DNA of 64,000 bases from Desulfobacterales bacterium (GCA_016218685.1 JACRDD010000002.1:1-64000); one strand, 5' to 3'; positions 52,483-62,666 are shown, numbered from the stretch's first letter. Program-made: numbers and translations. Notes: a model not told the origin generated them from the sequence alone.

Positions 52483-53832
52483 CTAGTTTTTCTTGTAGGC
52501 TTCTATCACCCATGGCGGGAAAACCAGCGGCTGCATGCCTTTGTACGATACTTCGTACGGCGTTTCATCCGGGTCCACGGCAAAATCCCAGTAGGGGCTA
52601 TGCCAGGTGAAATGGGGCCAGACGGCCACGAACTTGCCGTCCTGCCACTGGGCGCCGATGCCGGTGACGTAACCCGCACCCCATTTCAGGTCGTGACGAT
52701 GGCGCCCCAGCTCGTCTTTTTCCAGGGCGCCGATACCCGGCGGCACCTTGAAGTGATTGGACTCCACATAGGGAATGAGTTTTTCCGGGTCCAGGGAGCC
52801 GGTCGCTTCGATGGCCTGTTTGAGAACATATTTGATGCCGGTGTATGTATCCGCGGTGAAGGCCGGCAGATCGCCGAAGCGTTTGATATATTGATCCACG
52901 AAGGGCTTGGTCAGCTCGTTGTACTCCATGTCCTGGACATAGTTGGTGGCGGTCATCACATAATTGCCCTGTCCCTGGGTGACCTGCATCCATTTGAGCG
53001 TGGCGCACTGGGTGAGGATGCCCGTGACCACCATGGGCAGTTTCATCTCGCCGTACTGCCGTCCCAACGTGACCCCCGCCGGCCCATTGAGGATGGTCAG
53101 CAAGATCTGGCAATCTTTGCGTTGGATATCGGCCAGTTCGGCGGTCAGGTTCTTGGCCGAAGGCGATATGCGCCACACCCCCGCCAGCTCCAACCCCATC
53201 TTGGGCAGCTTGACCTTGGCCTCTTCGACGATGGTGTCGGCCCACATGGCCTTCTCGCCCAGGATACCGATCCGGATCTGCTTGAGCCCCAGTTCCTTGT
53301 TCATCTTGGCCGTGATGGCGCGCACGAAACTGATCAGGTTTTTGATCAGATAGTCGGAATTGAACGGACTGAGCCGGAAATAGTACTTATAGCGCTCATA
53401 GTCCTGGATGACCCGGTCGCACAGCTCAGGATGGGCCGGGCCGGCGGTGATAAACATGACTTTGTTGTCCATGGCCACATCCTGCATGGCCAGACAGGCT
53501 TCGGTGATGATGCCGCCCATCACGAAGTTTACCTTGTCCCGCAGTATCAACCGTTCCATGCTGTCCACCGCCGTGGTGGTGCTGAAGATTTCATCGGAAT
53601 CGGCCTTGTAGAGCTTGATCTTCATGAACTTGTCGCCGACCTTGACGCCGCCGGCCGCATTGATCTCGTCGGCCGCCAGCAGGGCGCCGTTCCAATGGTT
53701 TTTGCCGTAAATGAATTCCATGGGACCGATGATGCCGATTCTGATCTCATTGGCGCCCCAGGCGGGGCCGCCGGAAAGCATCAGGCCCAGGAATAACGAC
53801 AATGCCCAAAAAACTTCGTGATGCCTTTTCAT
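52483..53832 (-). CDS. ABC transporter periplasmic substrate-binding protein (branched-chain amino acid type)
   Basis: A 449-residue periplasmic protein. A signal peptide (about 1-26, ending AWG-A) precedes the type I periplasmic-binding fold: IRIGIIGPMEFIYGKNHWNGALLAADEINAAGG, VNFVMGGIITEACLAMQDVA, and SADTYTGIKYV-type parts. It belongs to the LivJ-like group; ligand may be an amino acid, urea or an aromatic acid. Permease and ATPase genes are absent here, so it is an orphan. GGAGGATATC precedes the ATG. Confidence 0.88.
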   Translation of the reverse strand: MKRHHEVFWALSLFLGLMLSGGPAWGANEIRIGIIGPMEFIYGKNHWNGALLAADEINAAGGVKVGDKFMKIKLYKADSDEIFSTTTAVDSMERLILRDKVNFVMGGIITEACLAMQDVAMDNKVMFITAGPAHPELCDRVIQDYERYKYYFRLSPFNSDYLIKNLISFVRAITAKMNKELGLKQIRIGILGEKAMWADTIVEEAKVKLPKMGLELAGVWRISPSAKNLTAELADIQRKDCQILLTILNGPAGVTLGRQYGEMKLPMVVTGILTQCATLKWMQVTQGQGNYVMTATNYVQDMEYNELTKPFVDQYIKRFGDLPAFTADTYTGIKYVLKQAIEATGSLDPEKLIPYVESNHFKVPPGIGALEKDELGRHRHDLKWGAGYVTGIGAQWQDGKFVAVWPHFTWHSPYWDFAVDPDETPYEVSYKGMQPLVFPPWVIEAYKKN

Positions 53833-53942
53833 GATATCCTCCTCTCCCCTCGGATCTACCCTATGCGAATCTGTTTCCGGCCCAACGTACTTCCTGCGCT
53901 CAACCTACGTTTCCGAAGCAACAAGTAGAACTATCTCACACG

Positions 53943-54569
53943 TCAATGATATCCATATTGCGATTCGAGCGGATCGGCGGTGGTGTAGGGCGCAGCCTTC
54001 GGCACTGGATTGCATTTGACCAGCAGCTCGCCTTTCAACTCCTCACAGCAGGTATTGGGGCCGAAATAGACGTTCCAAAACACGGTGTGATATTCCTTGC
54101 CGGGGATTGTCGGCCCCATGCTTTTGCCATTTTGCCTGAAAATGGTTCCGGTGCCGGGAAGGTAGATGAATTCGAAGACCGTGCCCTTGAGGCAGCGGCC
54201 CTTGAAGTAGGAAAAGGATTGATCCCGCTGTTTCAGCAGGGTCTCGGAAGGGTTTTGCGGCATGCTGGCGCCAAAGGCTTCATTGATCCGTTCGACCACC
54301 TTGGCCGCATCGATATTGCGCAGGATGTCCAGGCGAATATACTTGACCTCTTCGCTGTCCACGACCGCCTTGCTCTCGCAGCCGCCGCTTTGGCTGTAGG
54401 CGCCGAGGGTATAGACATTTAGCCCATAAACTTCGCGCAGACCGGCGCCGATCAGTTTAAGCGCATGGCCTTGGATGGTAACGGACGCTTCGTAGGATTT
54501 GCCCTCGACGGTCAGGGCGAAGGCGGTGGCGGGAAATACAAAACAGACAAGAATGGCGAGCCATTTCAT
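53943..54569 (-). CDS. Chalcone isomerase-like exported protein
   Basis: A 208-residue protein with a signal peptide (MKWLAILVCFVFPATAFA). The mature part has the bacterial chalcone-isomerase-like fold: ASVTIQGHALKLIGAGLREVYGLNVYTLGAY and VERINEAFG, then WNVYFGPNTCCEELK. These proteins share the fold, but flavonoid substrates are unlikely; some bind fatty acids. It stands alone between coaD and the binding protein, transcribed away from coaD. Confidence 0.8.
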   Translation of the reverse strand: MKWLAILVCFVFPATAFALTVEGKSYEASVTIQGHALKLIGAGLREVYGLNVYTLGAYSQSGGCESKAVVDSEEVKYIRLDILRNIDAAKVVERINEAFGASMPQNPSETLLKQRDQSFSYFKGRCLKGTVFEFIYLPGTGTIFRQNGKSMGPTIPGKEYHTVFWNVYFGPNTCCEELKGELLVKCNPVPKAAPYTTADPLESQYGYH

Positions 54570-54838
54570 CGCATCAATCTCCCTCTCAATGTATTTTTGG
54601 AAAGACAGAAGCCTTATACATTTTTAGTGTACGTCATTTATTATTACAATAACAATTTTAGGATGGATCAGCCCAACGCCTCGTGATAGCTTTGACGGTC
54701 GCTTAAACCCGATTGAAGGATTTGAAACCACTTCTGAAACGTTGCATCACATCCCTTTCCGTGCTAGAAGCAATCCCAACGAAGAGACCTTGTGCCAGCC
54801 TTGAACCGAGCAGCGCATTACGATCACGGAAGGAAGTC

Positions 54839-55321
54839 ATGAAACGAATCGCGGTTTATCCCGGCTCTTTCGATCCCGTCACTTACGGACATATCGACAT
54901 CGTGCAAAGGGGACGAAAACTCTTTGACAAGATCATCGTGGCCATTCTCAACAATCCCGCTAAAAAGGCACTTTTCCCGGTGGACGAGCGCCTCGAGATG
55001 CTCCGGGAGAGCATGTCGGAAATTTCCGGCCTGACATTCGACTCTTTCGACGGCCTGCTGGTGGACTATGTTAAAAGCCAGGGCGCCCAGGCCATCTTGC
55101 GCGGCATGCGCGCAGTCTCGGATTTCGAGCATGAATTCCAGCTCGCCCTGATGAATCGCAAGCTGAACCGCGAAGTGGAAACGGTCTTTCTGATGACCGG
55201 CATGCGCTGGTTCTTCACCAGTTCGTCCATTATCAAAGAGGCGGCCTCCTTCGGCGGCGACATCTCCGATATGGTGCCGCCCAATGTCCTCCAACGGGTG
55301 CGGGCCAAACTTAAACGATAG
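54839..55321 (+). CDS. coaD: Phosphopantetheine adenylyltransferase
   Basis: A 160-residue enzyme for the fourth step of CoA synthesis. It begins MKRIAVYPGSFDPVTYGHID (the TxGH site) and has ILRGMRAVSDFEHEFQLALMNRKL and FTSSSIIKEAASFGGDI. Length is exact for CoaD. The start at 54839 follows GGAAGG; the longer frame upstream is not needed. Confidence 0.97.
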   Translation: MKRIAVYPGSFDPVTYGHIDIVQRGRKLFDKIIVAILNNPAKKALFPVDERLEMLRESMSEISGLTFDSFDGLLVDYVKSQGAQAILRGMRAVSDFEHEFQLALMNRKLNREVETVFLMTGMRWFFTSSSIIKEAASFGGDISDMVPPNVLQRVRAKLKR

Positions 55322-55361
55322 ATTCCAAAGGGGTGCACCCCCAACACCGGATTCAGCCGCC

Positions 55362-56285
55362 ATGGATTTGTGGCACCTCAAGGTCTTTTGCAAACTCGTC
55401 GAACTGAAAAGCTTTTCCAAAGCTGGAGAGGCCGTGCGCCTCTCCCAACCCACCGTCAGCAGCCACATCAAAGAGCTGGAGAATTACTTCGGGGTTCAAC
55501 TGGTGGATCGCCTTTCCCGCCAAGCCGTGCCCACCAAGGCCGGGGAACTGCTCTACGGTTATGCCCACCGGCTCACGAAGTTGCGCGATGAAGCCGAGGC
55601 TGCCATGGCCGAATTCATGGGGCAGATCAAAGGTCGCCTGACCATTGGCGGCAGCACCATCCCCGGCGGTTACATCCTGCCGCGCTGGATCGGCCTTTTC
55701 GCCCGTGAGTATTCCCAGGTGCGGGTCGCCCTGATGGTGGGGGACACCGCCGAGATCCTAAACCGCATCGCCGAAGGCGAGCTCGACATCGGCATGGTGG
55801 GGGCCCGAAGCGATGACCGCCGTCTGTTGCAAGTCGCCCTGGTGGAAGATCGCTTGTGCCTGGCGGTGCCGCCGGGACATCCCTGGGCACGCAAGCGCTC
55901 GGTTCCTATTGCAGCCCTTTCCGGCGAACCGTTCATCGTCCGCGAGCAAGGCTCCGGCACCCAGCGCACCGTCGAAGAACACCTGGCAGCCGCCGGCATC
56001 CAGACCGGCGCCTTGCGCATCGCCGCCGAACTGGGCAGCACCCAGGCCGTGCTCCAGGGCATCAAAAACGGCGCGGGCATCGCCATCGTCTCGACGCTGG
56101 CCCTGGCCGACGACCTCAAGGCCGGCTCGCTCAAACGCGTGACCATCGAGGGTCTCGATCTGACACGTCAATTCTTTCTCACCCGCCACCGCCAGCGCAC
56201 GCCGGCGCCCGTGTGCCGCGCCTTCGTGGATTTCCTGCGCCGACAGGACGATCTGGCCGCGGCGTTCGGCCCGGAAATGTTTTGA
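55362..56285 (+). CDS. LysR-family regulator, selenium-metabolism-associated type
   Basis: A 307-residue transcription factor. An N-terminal winged helix-turn-helix (FCKLVELKSFSKAGEAVRLSQPTVSSHIKELE) is followed by a periplasmic-binding-type co-inducer domain beginning IGGSTIPGGYILPRWIG. The block resembles the LysR group that NCBI names selenium metabolism-associated and CysB-like regulators. That link is from memory. The start at 55362 (MDLWHLKVF) is the family start; the longer frame is ignored. It lies upstream of, and may control, the RNR gene. Confidence 0.87.
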   Translation: MDLWHLKVFCKLVELKSFSKAGEAVRLSQPTVSSHIKELENYFGVQLVDRLSRQAVPTKAGELLYGYAHRLTKLRDEAEAAMAEFMGQIKGRLTIGGSTIPGGYILPRWIGLFAREYSQVRVALMVGDTAEILNRIAEGELDIGMVGARSDDRRLLQVALVEDRLCLAVPPGHPWARKRSVPIAALSGEPFIVREQGSGTQRTVEEHLAAAGIQTGALRIAAELGSTQAVLQGIKNGAGIAIVSTLALADDLKAGSLKRVTIEGLDLTRQFFLTRHRQRTPAPVCRAFVDFLRRQDDLAAAFGPEMF

Positions 56286-56364
56286 TTTCCCATGCTATTG
56301 TGCTTATCGTTTCTTTCGGTTGCATTTTAAAACAGCGTTACGCCAGGCAAGGAGCGATAACGAC

Positions 56365-58533
56365 ATGCCCATTCCTGTTTCGACGACCGCCCGGATGATT
56401 TTGGAAAAGCGCTATCTGGTCAAAGATGGCGCCGGCCGGGTGGTGGAGACCCCCGAGCAAATGATGCGCCGGGTGGCCCACCATGTGGCCCAGGCCGATC
56501 TGCACTTCGGCGGCAAGCCCCGGGCGTCCCAAGCCGAGAAAACCTTCTTGCGCCTGCTTTCCAATCTGTGGTTTTTGCCCAATTCGCCCACCCTGATGAA
56601 TGCCGGACGGCATCTGGGGCAATTGGCGGCCTGCTTCGTGCTGCCGGTGAACGACTCCATCGAAAGCATCTTCGACGCCGTCAAGCACACGGCTATGATT
56701 CACAAATCCGGCGGCGGCACGGGCTTTTCGTTCTCCCGCATCCGGCCGGCCGACGATACGGTCTCGACCACCACCGGCGTTTCCAGCGGACCGCTGTCGT
56801 TCATCACGGTTTTCGATGTGGCCACCGACGCCATCAAGCAGGGCGGCACCCGGCGGGGGGCCAACATGGGCATCTTGCGCGTGGATCATCCCGATATCGA
56901 AAGTTTCATCACGGCCAAAACCAACCTGAACCGCTTGACCAATTTCAACCTTTCGGTGGGCCTTACCCAGACCTTCCTGGACGCGCTGGAGGCCGGCACC
57001 GAGATCGACCTGCTCAATCCGCGCACAGGCCAGGCCGTGCGCCAGGTGTCGGCCCGCAAGCTGTTCGATCTGATCGTGCAATCGGCCTGGCGCAGCGGCG
57101 AACCCGGCATCGTTTTCCTGGACCGTGTCAATCAGGACAACCCCACCCCGGGCTTGGGGCCCATCGAGGCCACCAACCCGTGCGGCGAGCAACCGCTGCT
57201 GCCCTGGGAGTCGTGCACCCTGGGAGCCATCAACCTGGCGCGCATGGTGTCGGCCAAGGGGGTGCTGTACAGCCGCTTACGCAGCACCGTGCAGGCGGCG
57301 GTGCATTTCCTGGATAATGTCATCGAGGTGAACCAATACCCGCTGCCGGAAATCGAGGCGGCCAGCAAGCGCACGCGCAAGATCGGGTTAGGGGTCATGG
57401 GGTTTGCCGACATGCTGATCCAGTTGGGCATCGCCTACGACAGCCCCGAAGCCGTGGCGCAAGCCGAGGCGGTCATGGCCTTCATCCAGCACGAAGCCCG
57501 GGAAGCCTCGGCTGCCTTGGGTAAGCAGCGCGGCAACTTTCCGGCCTTCGCGCAGAGCATTTTTGCCGGCACGGCCACGGCCCACATGCGCAATGCCACG
57601 GTCACCACCATCGCGCCCACCGGCACCATCAGCATCCTGGCCGGCGCCTCCAGCGGGATCGAGCCCCTGTTCGCCATTGCCCACGAACGGCATATGCTGG
57701 ACCAGCAGACCGTGTCCGAAATCCACCCGCTCTTTCTTAAAACCGCAAAGAAGGAGGGCTTCTTTTCCGAAGAGCTCATGGCCCAGGTGGTCCACAACGG
57801 CTCGGTGCAGGCCCTCGAGGCGGTGCCGGCTAAGATCCGGGCGCTCTTCCGCACGGCCCACGACATTGCGCCCCCGTGGCACGTCCACATCCAGGCCGCT
57901 TTCCAGAAGCATACCGACAACGCGGTTTCCAAGACGGTCAATTTTCCAGCCGAGGCCACGCCCGAGCAGGTGGCCCAGGTGTTCCTCGAAGCGGCGCGCA
58001 TGGGGTGCAAGGGCGTCACCATCTATCGCTACGGCAGCCGCCACCACCAGGTACTCAACGTGGCCGGTGCCCGGGAAGAACCCGAGGGCATCGCCCCCCG
58101 GCCGCGGCCCCAGCGCACCTATGGTCTTACCGAACGGGTCGGCACCGGCTGCGGCCGGCTCTATGTGACCATCAACTCCGATGAGCTGGGCATGTGCGAG
58201 GTATTTGCCCAGATGGGCAAGACCGGCGGCTGCGCCTCCTCCCAGATCGAAGCGGCCGGTCGCCTGATCTCCCTGGCGTTGCGCTCCGGGGTTCAGCCCG
58301 AGGCGATCATCAAACAGCTCATCGGCATCCGCTGCCCGTCACCCATCTGGCAGAACGGCAAGATGGTGCTCTCCTGCCCGGACGCCATGGCCCAGGTGCT
58401 GCAACGCGTGACCCTCACCGAGGGCGATGCGTCGCCTCAGCCGGCGGGCGTCTGTCCGGACTGCGGCGCCGCCCTGACCCATGGGGAAGGGTGTTTGAAC
58501 TGCTACACCTGCGGCTTTTCCAAGTGCGCCTAA
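56365..58533 (+). CDS. nrdJ: Adenosylcobalamin-dependent (class II) ribonucleotide reductase
   Basis: A 722-residue enzyme that reduces ribonucleotides to deoxyribonucleotides with B12 and no iron cofactor, working with or without oxygen. It shows NSPTLMNAGRHLGQLAACFVLP, HKSGGGTGFSFSRIRP, NPCGEQPLLPWESCTLGAINL (active-site Cys), and a C-terminal TSCPD-type domain (CSSQIEAAGRLISLALRSG) ending in a Cys-rich ribbon CPDCGAALTHGEGCLNCYTC. The start at 56365 is chosen from AAGGAG upstream. No large ATP-cone domain is seen at the N terminus. Confidence 0.95.
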   Translation: MPIPVSTTARMILEKRYLVKDGAGRVVETPEQMMRRVAHHVAQADLHFGGKPRASQAEKTFLRLLSNLWFLPNSPTLMNAGRHLGQLAACFVLPVNDSIESIFDAVKHTAMIHKSGGGTGFSFSRIRPADDTVSTTTGVSSGPLSFITVFDVATDAIKQGGTRRGANMGILRVDHPDIESFITAKTNLNRLTNFNLSVGLTQTFLDALEAGTEIDLLNPRTGQAVRQVSARKLFDLIVQSAWRSGEPGIVFLDRVNQDNPTPGLGPIEATNPCGEQPLLPWESCTLGAINLARMVSAKGVLYSRLRSTVQAAVHFLDNVIEVNQYPLPEIEAASKRTRKIGLGVMGFADMLIQLGIAYDSPEAVAQAEAVMAFIQHEAREASAALGKQRGNFPAFAQSIFAGTATAHMRNATVTTIAPTGTISILAGASSGIEPLFAIAHERHMLDQQTVSEIHPLFLKTAKKEGFFSEELMAQVVHNGSVQALEAVPAKIRALFRTAHDIAPPWHVHIQAAFQKHTDNAVSKTVNFPAEATPEQVAQVFLEAARMGCKGVTIYRYGSRHHQVLNVAGAREEPEGIAPRPRPQRTYGLTERVGTGCGRLYVTINSDELGMCEVFAQMGKTGGCASSQIEAAGRLISLALRSGVQPEAIIKQLIGIRCPSPIWQNGKMVLSCPDAMAQVLQRVTLTEGDASPQPAGVCPDCGAALTHGEGCLNCYTCGFSKCA

Positions 58534-58559
58534 AACCACTTCCCGCAACCAATTGACGT

Positions 58560-58588
58560 TTGACATTTCAATGGTGCAAGGATAGGAA
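58560..58588 (+). promoter_or_regulatory. Candidate promoter for metK
   Basis: Perfect -35 TTGACA at 58560-58565, 17-base spacer and a weak -10 TAGGAA at 58583-58588, 34 bases before the metK start. No SAM riboswitch fits in the 88-base gap. Confidence 0.4.
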
Positions 58589-58621
58589 AGCACAATTAAA
58601 TCCCTCCCCAAGGAGCCTGGA

Positions 58622-59791
58622 ATGAACAAAGAACGCTTCCTTTTTACTTCGGAATCGGTGACCGAAGGTCATCCGGACAAAGTGGCCGATGCCATCTCGG
58701 ATGCTATTCTGGATGCCATCATGGCACAAGACCGCCGATGCCGTGTGGCCTGCGAAACCCTGGTCACCACCGGGTTGGCCTTCATCGCCGGCGAAATCAC
58801 CACTTCCTGCTACGTGGACATGCCGACCATCGTGCGCAACACCATCCGCGAGATCGGCTATAGTTCGTCCCAGATGGGCTTCGACTGGCAGACCTGTTCG
58901 GTGATCACCAGCATCGGACACCAGTCGCCGGATATCGCCCAGGGGGTCAACGAGGGCGAAGGTCTTTACAAAGAGCAAGGCGCCGGCGACCAGGGGTTGA
59001 TGTTCGGTTTTGCCACCGACGAAACCCCCGAGCTGATGCCTATGCCCATCATGTACGCCCACAAACTTACCAGCCGCCTGAGCCAGGTGCGCAAAAACGG
59101 CGCCCTGGATTTCCTGCGGCCCGACGGCAAGTCCCAGGTGACCATCGAGTATGAGAACGGCACCCCCCTGCGGGTGGATACGGTGGTCGTTTCGGCCCAG
59201 CACAAGCCCGACGTCACTTACGACGACCTGCGCGAAGCCATCATCGAAGAAGTCATTAAAAAAGTGCTGCCCAAGAACATGATCGACGGCGACACCCGCT
59301 ACTTCATCAACCCCACCGGCCGGTTCGTGGTGGGTGGCCCCATGGGCGATTGCGGCCTGACCGGCCGCAAGATCATCGTGGACACCTACGGCGGCCAGGG
59401 CAGCCACGGCGGCGGATGCTTCTCGGGCAAAGATCCCTCCAAGGTGGACCGCAGCGCCAGTTACATGGGGCGCCATGTGGCCAAGAACCTGGTGGCCGCC
59501 GGCCTGGCCAAAAAGTGTGAGGTGCAGGTGGCCTATGCCATCGGCGTGGCCCAGCCCGTCTCGGTCATGATCGATTTCATGGGCACCGGCAAGATTCCCG
59601 AAAGCCGCGCCAAGGAGATCGTCACCGAAGTGTTCGATCTGAGGCCCGCGGCCATCATCGAGTATCTGGACCTGTTGCGGCCCATCTTCCGCAAAACATC
59701 GTCCTACGGCCATTTCGGCCGTACAGAACCGGAATTCACCTGGGAACGCACCAACATGGTGGATGCCATCCGCCAAAAGGCCGGGATCTAG
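58622..59791 (+). CDS. metK: S-adenosylmethionine synthetase
   Basis: A 389-residue enzyme that makes SAM from methionine and [25 protein letters not shown] opens the N domain, with later blocks [12 protein letters not shown], and GGAFSGKDP-like [19 protein letters not shown] containing the active-site Lys, which match the family. Five-residue differences from the classic motifs are not unusual. AAGGAG precedes the ATG. It leads a two-gene unit with ahcY. Confidence 0.98.
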   Translation: MNKERFLFTSESVTEGHPDKVADAISDAILDAIMAQDRRCRVACETLVTTGLAFIAGEITTSCYVDMPTIVRNTIREIGYSSSQMGFDWQTCSVITSIGHQSPDIAQGVNEGEGLYKEQGAGDQGLMFGFATDETPELMPMPIMYAHKLTSRLSQVRKNGALDFLRPDGKSQVTIEYENGTPLRVDTVVVSAQHKPDVTYDDLREAIIEEVIKKVLPKNMIDGDTRYFINPTGRFVVGGPMGDCGLTGRKIIVDTYGGQGSHGGGCFSGKDPSKVDRSASYMGRHVAKNLVAAGLAKKCEVQVAYAIGVAQPVSVMIDFMGTGKIPESRAKEIVTEVFDLRPAAIIEYLDLLRPIFRKTSSYGHFGRTEPEFTWERTNMVDAIRQKAGI

Positions 59792-59873
59792 GCCTTGACC
59801 GTTGGCCCGGACATGCCGATATTGCCCAGCATGCGCGGCAATCGCATGCCCGGGAAAAGGAGGAACACCATCA

Positions 59874-61328
59874 ATGCCTGTAGCACCTAAAATCGAACCC
59901 CCCCAGGGCTTCCTGGAGGTGGACCCCAAGCTTCCCTACAAGGTCGCCGATATGCATCAGGCCGACTTCGGCCTCAAGGAAATGGCCCTGGCCGAGAACG
60001 AAATGCCCGGCCTGATGGCCGTGCGCGAGAAGTACGGCCCCACCCAACCGCTCAAGGGCCTGAAAGTTACCGGCAGCCTGCACATGACCATCCAGACCGC
60101 CATGCTCATCGACACCCTCAAAATTTTGGGGGCCGACATCCGCTGGGCCTCGTGCAATATCTTCAGCACCCAGGACCACGCCGCAGCAGCCATCGCCAAA
60201 AAGGGATCGGCGGCGGTCTTTGCCTGGAAAGGGGAAAACCTGGAGCAGTACTGGTGGTGCACCGAGCAGGCCCTGATCTGGCCCGACGGCAGCGGCCCGG
60301 ACCTGATCGTGGATGACGGCGGTGACGCCACCATCTACATCCACCAGGGCGTGGCGGTGGAGAAAAATCCCGGCCTGCTCGAGCAATCCTACGACAGCGA
60401 AGATATGCGCCTGCTCATGGCGCGTTTGAAGGTGAGCCATGCCCGCGACCCGCGGTTCTGGACGCGCATTGCCACCAAGGTACGCGGGGTTTCTGAAGAG
60501 ACCACCACCGGCGTACACCGCCTCTATCAGTTGCAGAAAAGCGACGAACTGCTCTTCCCGGCTTTCAACGTCAACGATTCTGTGACCAAATCCAAATTCG
60601 ACAACCTCTACGGTTGTCGCGAGTCCCTGGCCGACGGCATCAAGCGCGCCACCGATATCATGGTGGCCGGCAAGGTGGTGGTAGTATGCGGCTATGGCGA
60701 CGTGGGCAAGGGCTGCGCCAACTCCATGCGCGGCTACGGCGCCCGGGTGTTGATCACCGAAATCGATCCCATCTGCGCCTTGCAGGCCGCCATGGAGGGC
60801 TATGAGGTGACCACCATGGAGGCGGCCGCCGCGGTGGGGGACATCTTCGTCTCCGCCACCGGTTGCTGCGACGTTATCCGCGGCGCGCACATGGAAAAGA
60901 TGAAGAACGAGGCCATCGTCTGCAACATCGGCCATTTCGACAGCGAAATCGACATGCGTTACCTGGAAACCACCAAGGGCTGCACCCGGGAAAACATCAA
61001 ACCCCAGGTAGACCGCTGGCGCCTCAAATCCGGACGCTCCATCCTGGTGCTGGCCGAAGGCCGCCTGGTGAACCTTGGATGCGCCACCGGCCATCCCAGC
61101 TTCGTGATGAGCAACAGCTTCACCAACCAGTGCCTGGCCCAGATCGCCCTGGCCACCCAGCCCCACGAGCGCAAAGTCTACACCCTGCCCAAGGCCCTGG
61201 ATGAAGAGGTGGCCCGCCTGCACCTGGGACGTCTCGGCGTGCAACTGACGCAGTTGACTAAAAAACAGGCCGATTATCTGGGGATTTCGGTGCAAGGGCC
61301 GTTCAAGCCGGACCATTACAGATACTAG
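59874..61328 (+). CDS. ahcY: Adenosylhomocysteinase
   Basis: A 484-residue NAD-dependent hydrolase that splits S-adenosylhomocysteine, closing the methyl cycle. It begins with [25 protein letters not shown], has [34 protein letters not shown], the NAD motif [19 protein letters not shown], and ends PFKPDHYRY. The longer insert makes it like the bacterial long form. The start follows AAAAGGAGG. It ends at a clear intrinsic terminator. Confidence 0.98.
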   Translation: MPVAPKIEPPQGFLEVDPKLPYKVADMHQADFGLKEMALAENEMPGLMAVREKYGPTQPLKGLKVTGSLHMTIQTAMLIDTLKILGADIRWASCNIFSTQDHAAAAIAKKGSAAVFAWKGENLEQYWWCTEQALIWPDGSGPDLIVDDGGDATIYIHQGVAVEKNPGLLEQSYDSEDMRLLMARLKVSHARDPRFWTRIATKVRGVSEETTTGVHRLYQLQKSDELLFPAFNVNDSVTKSKFDNLYGCRESLADGIKRATDIMVAGKVVVVCGYGDVGKGCANSMRGYGARVLITEIDPICALQAAMEGYEVTTMEAAAAVGDIFVSATGCCDVIRGAHMEKMKNEAIVCNIGHFDSEIDMRYLETTKGCTRENIKPQVDRWRLKSGRSILVLAEGRLVNLGCATGHPSFVMSNSFTNQCLAQIALATQPHERKVYTLPKALDEEVARLHLGRLGVQLTQLTKKQADYLGISVQGPFKPDHYRY

Positions 61329-61349
61329 CGGCCCATTCTCATAGACGAC

Positions 61350-61390
61350 AAAGGCGGAATCTCGTTCCAGAGATTTCCGCCTTTTTTCTT
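61350..61390 (+). terminator. Intrinsic terminator after ahcY
   Basis: AAGGCGGAATCTC pairs with GAGATTTCCGCCTT (one bulge) around a 6-base loop, followed by six T. It lies 22 bases after the ahcY stop and may also stop the convergent receiver gene, though that strand has only three T. Confidence 0.92.
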
Positions 61391-61399
61391 TCCTGGAGC

Positions 61400-61813
61400 T
61401 CAAGCCACAGAAACATCGTTCAGAACATCGCCGCTTTCCACCACAAAGCGCTGCACGATGGCAAACAGATCTCTGAGGACAAACGGTTTGGCCAGGAAGG
61501 CATCGGCGCCCAGCGACATGGCTGGTATTTCATCCGCGGGGTTGGCCGACATGGTGACAAAACCGATTTGGGGCCAGTGCTGTTTCAAAAAACGCAGCAA
61601 GGCAAAGCCGCTCTTGCCGGGCAGGTGCACCTCGGAAATCACCAGGTGCAGGGTCCTGCCCGCCTTGAGGTGCGCGTTGAGCCCATCGAAATCCTCGAAA
61701 GTGAAGATTTCCCGGTTGACGCTGTACATCATCACATTGGCGATGAATTCCCGCGTCAGCGGTTCATGATCCACCACGGCAATATGGACATTGTTAACGA
61801 TAACCCGCCTCAC
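61400..61813 (-). CDS. Stand-alone receiver protein with Glu at the phosphoacceptor position
   Basis: A 137-residue single receiver domain with no output domain. The Asp that is normally phosphorylated is Glu61 (in LVISEVHLPG), and the acidic pair DD/DE is DH at residues 15-16. Lys109 and the Thr/Ser switch (VTMSA) are kept. Such a Glu can mimic the phosphorylated state, so it may be constitutively in the active form and work by protein contact. The GTG start has no good ribosome site and may be coupled to an upstream frame. Confidence 0.8.
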   Translation of the reverse strand: MRRVIVNNVHIAVVDHEPLTREFIANVMMYSVNREIFTFEDFDGLNAHLKAGRTLHLVISEVHLPGKSGFALLRFLKQHWPQIGFVTMSANPADEIPAMSLGADAFLAKPFVLRDLFAIVQRFVVESGDVLNDVSVA

Positions 61814-62159
61814 ACCACGTTAAGGGTCGGATGGTCCGTCAGAAGCAATGCCCTGGCCTGAAAATCATGAAAGATATATGGCTTCAGCGCCCTTTGAGCC
61901 AATTTACCCGGCGTGCAAAAGCGATTGGCGGACGGGCGGCATGCTTGTAAATGGCGAGAATAAAGAATCCGGACCGAAACGCTGCGCGGCATCATAAGCT
62001 GTCCACGGGCAAGTTGAAGGCTGAAGGAGATCACGTTCCACGTCATTCTAAGTACTTGCGTTAGATTCTACTTATGCCAAGCGACGGCGGCGTGTCAAGG
62101 CAAACCCCGTCCCGGAGCTTTGTAACCCCCGGGGAACACCAACAAATTCTACCGCCGGT
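61814..62159. other. Intergenic region, 346 bases
   Basis: It lies between the cNMP-binding gene and the receiver gene, both on the minus strand. A 78-codon minus-strand frame (62046-61810) overlaps the receiver start by four bases and could couple its translation, but its amino acid composition is not convincing. No hairpin with a T-run was seen. Confidence 0.45.
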
Positions 62160-62666
62160 TCAGGAATTGGGATTGCGCGCTCTCAGGCGTTCGATCTCTT
62201 CCTTGGCGCGCAAATATTTTTCGGTGGTGATCCGCAGGCGTTTGGCCAACACTTCGGCAAAGCCCCGGAAGATGACATAGCGAAATACGAAACGGTTTTC
62301 GTGGGGCAATCCATCCACATTGGAAATGTCGATCTTGAGGCAGGTGGCGTGATCCAGGGCGAAAACGGAGACCGAAAGCTCATTGCCGTTCATGCTGCCC
62401 ACCTCCCCGAAGACATCGCCGGTGCGCTGCAAGACCGCCATCTCGGACCCCTTCTTGAGGATACGCACCCGACCGGAGATCAGGTAATAGATCCATCCGT
62501 CATAGCTGCTTTCGTCGACGATCAACTCCCCCGGCTCATAGCGCACGATCTTGCTGATGCGCAGCAGCTCCTTGAGGTCCTTTTCGTTGAAGGATTCAAG
62601 GGCCGGCAGGGTCTTGATCTTCTCGATGATGTCGCCGCTCTCTTTCAGTTTATCGGTGGTGCGCAT
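62160..62666 (-). CDS. Cyclic-nucleotide-binding domain protein
   Basis: A 168-residue cytoplasmic protein with a Crp-type cNMP-binding fold: KTLPALESFNEKDLKELLRISKIVRYEPGELIV, GWIYYLISGRVRIL, and GDVFGEVGSMNG as the phosphate-binding turn (GEVG instead of GELA, with no RTA). A C-terminal helix with coiled-coil character (EKYLRAKEEIERLRAR) may mediate dimerisation. No HTH follows. AAGGAGCC precedes the ATG at 62666; the longer frame to 62699 is not needed. Confidence 0.82.
   Translation of the reverse strand: MRTTDKLKESGDIIEKIKTLPALESFNEKDLKELLRISKIVRYEPGELIVDESSYDGWIYYLISGRVRILKKGSEMAVLQRTGDVFGEVGSMNGNELSVSVFALDHATCLKIDISNVDGLPHENRFVFRYVIFRGFAEVLAKRLRITTEKYLRAKEEIERLRARNPNS

Noticed and set aside
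59792-59873. SAH or SAM riboswitch before ahcY
   Set aside because: The 82-base gap lacks the conserved riboswitch motifs and holds mainly the ribosome binding site.
61810-62046. A 78-codon minus-strand frame whose stop overlaps the receiver start
   Set aside because: Translational coupling would make sense, but no ribosome site or protein-like composition supports it.
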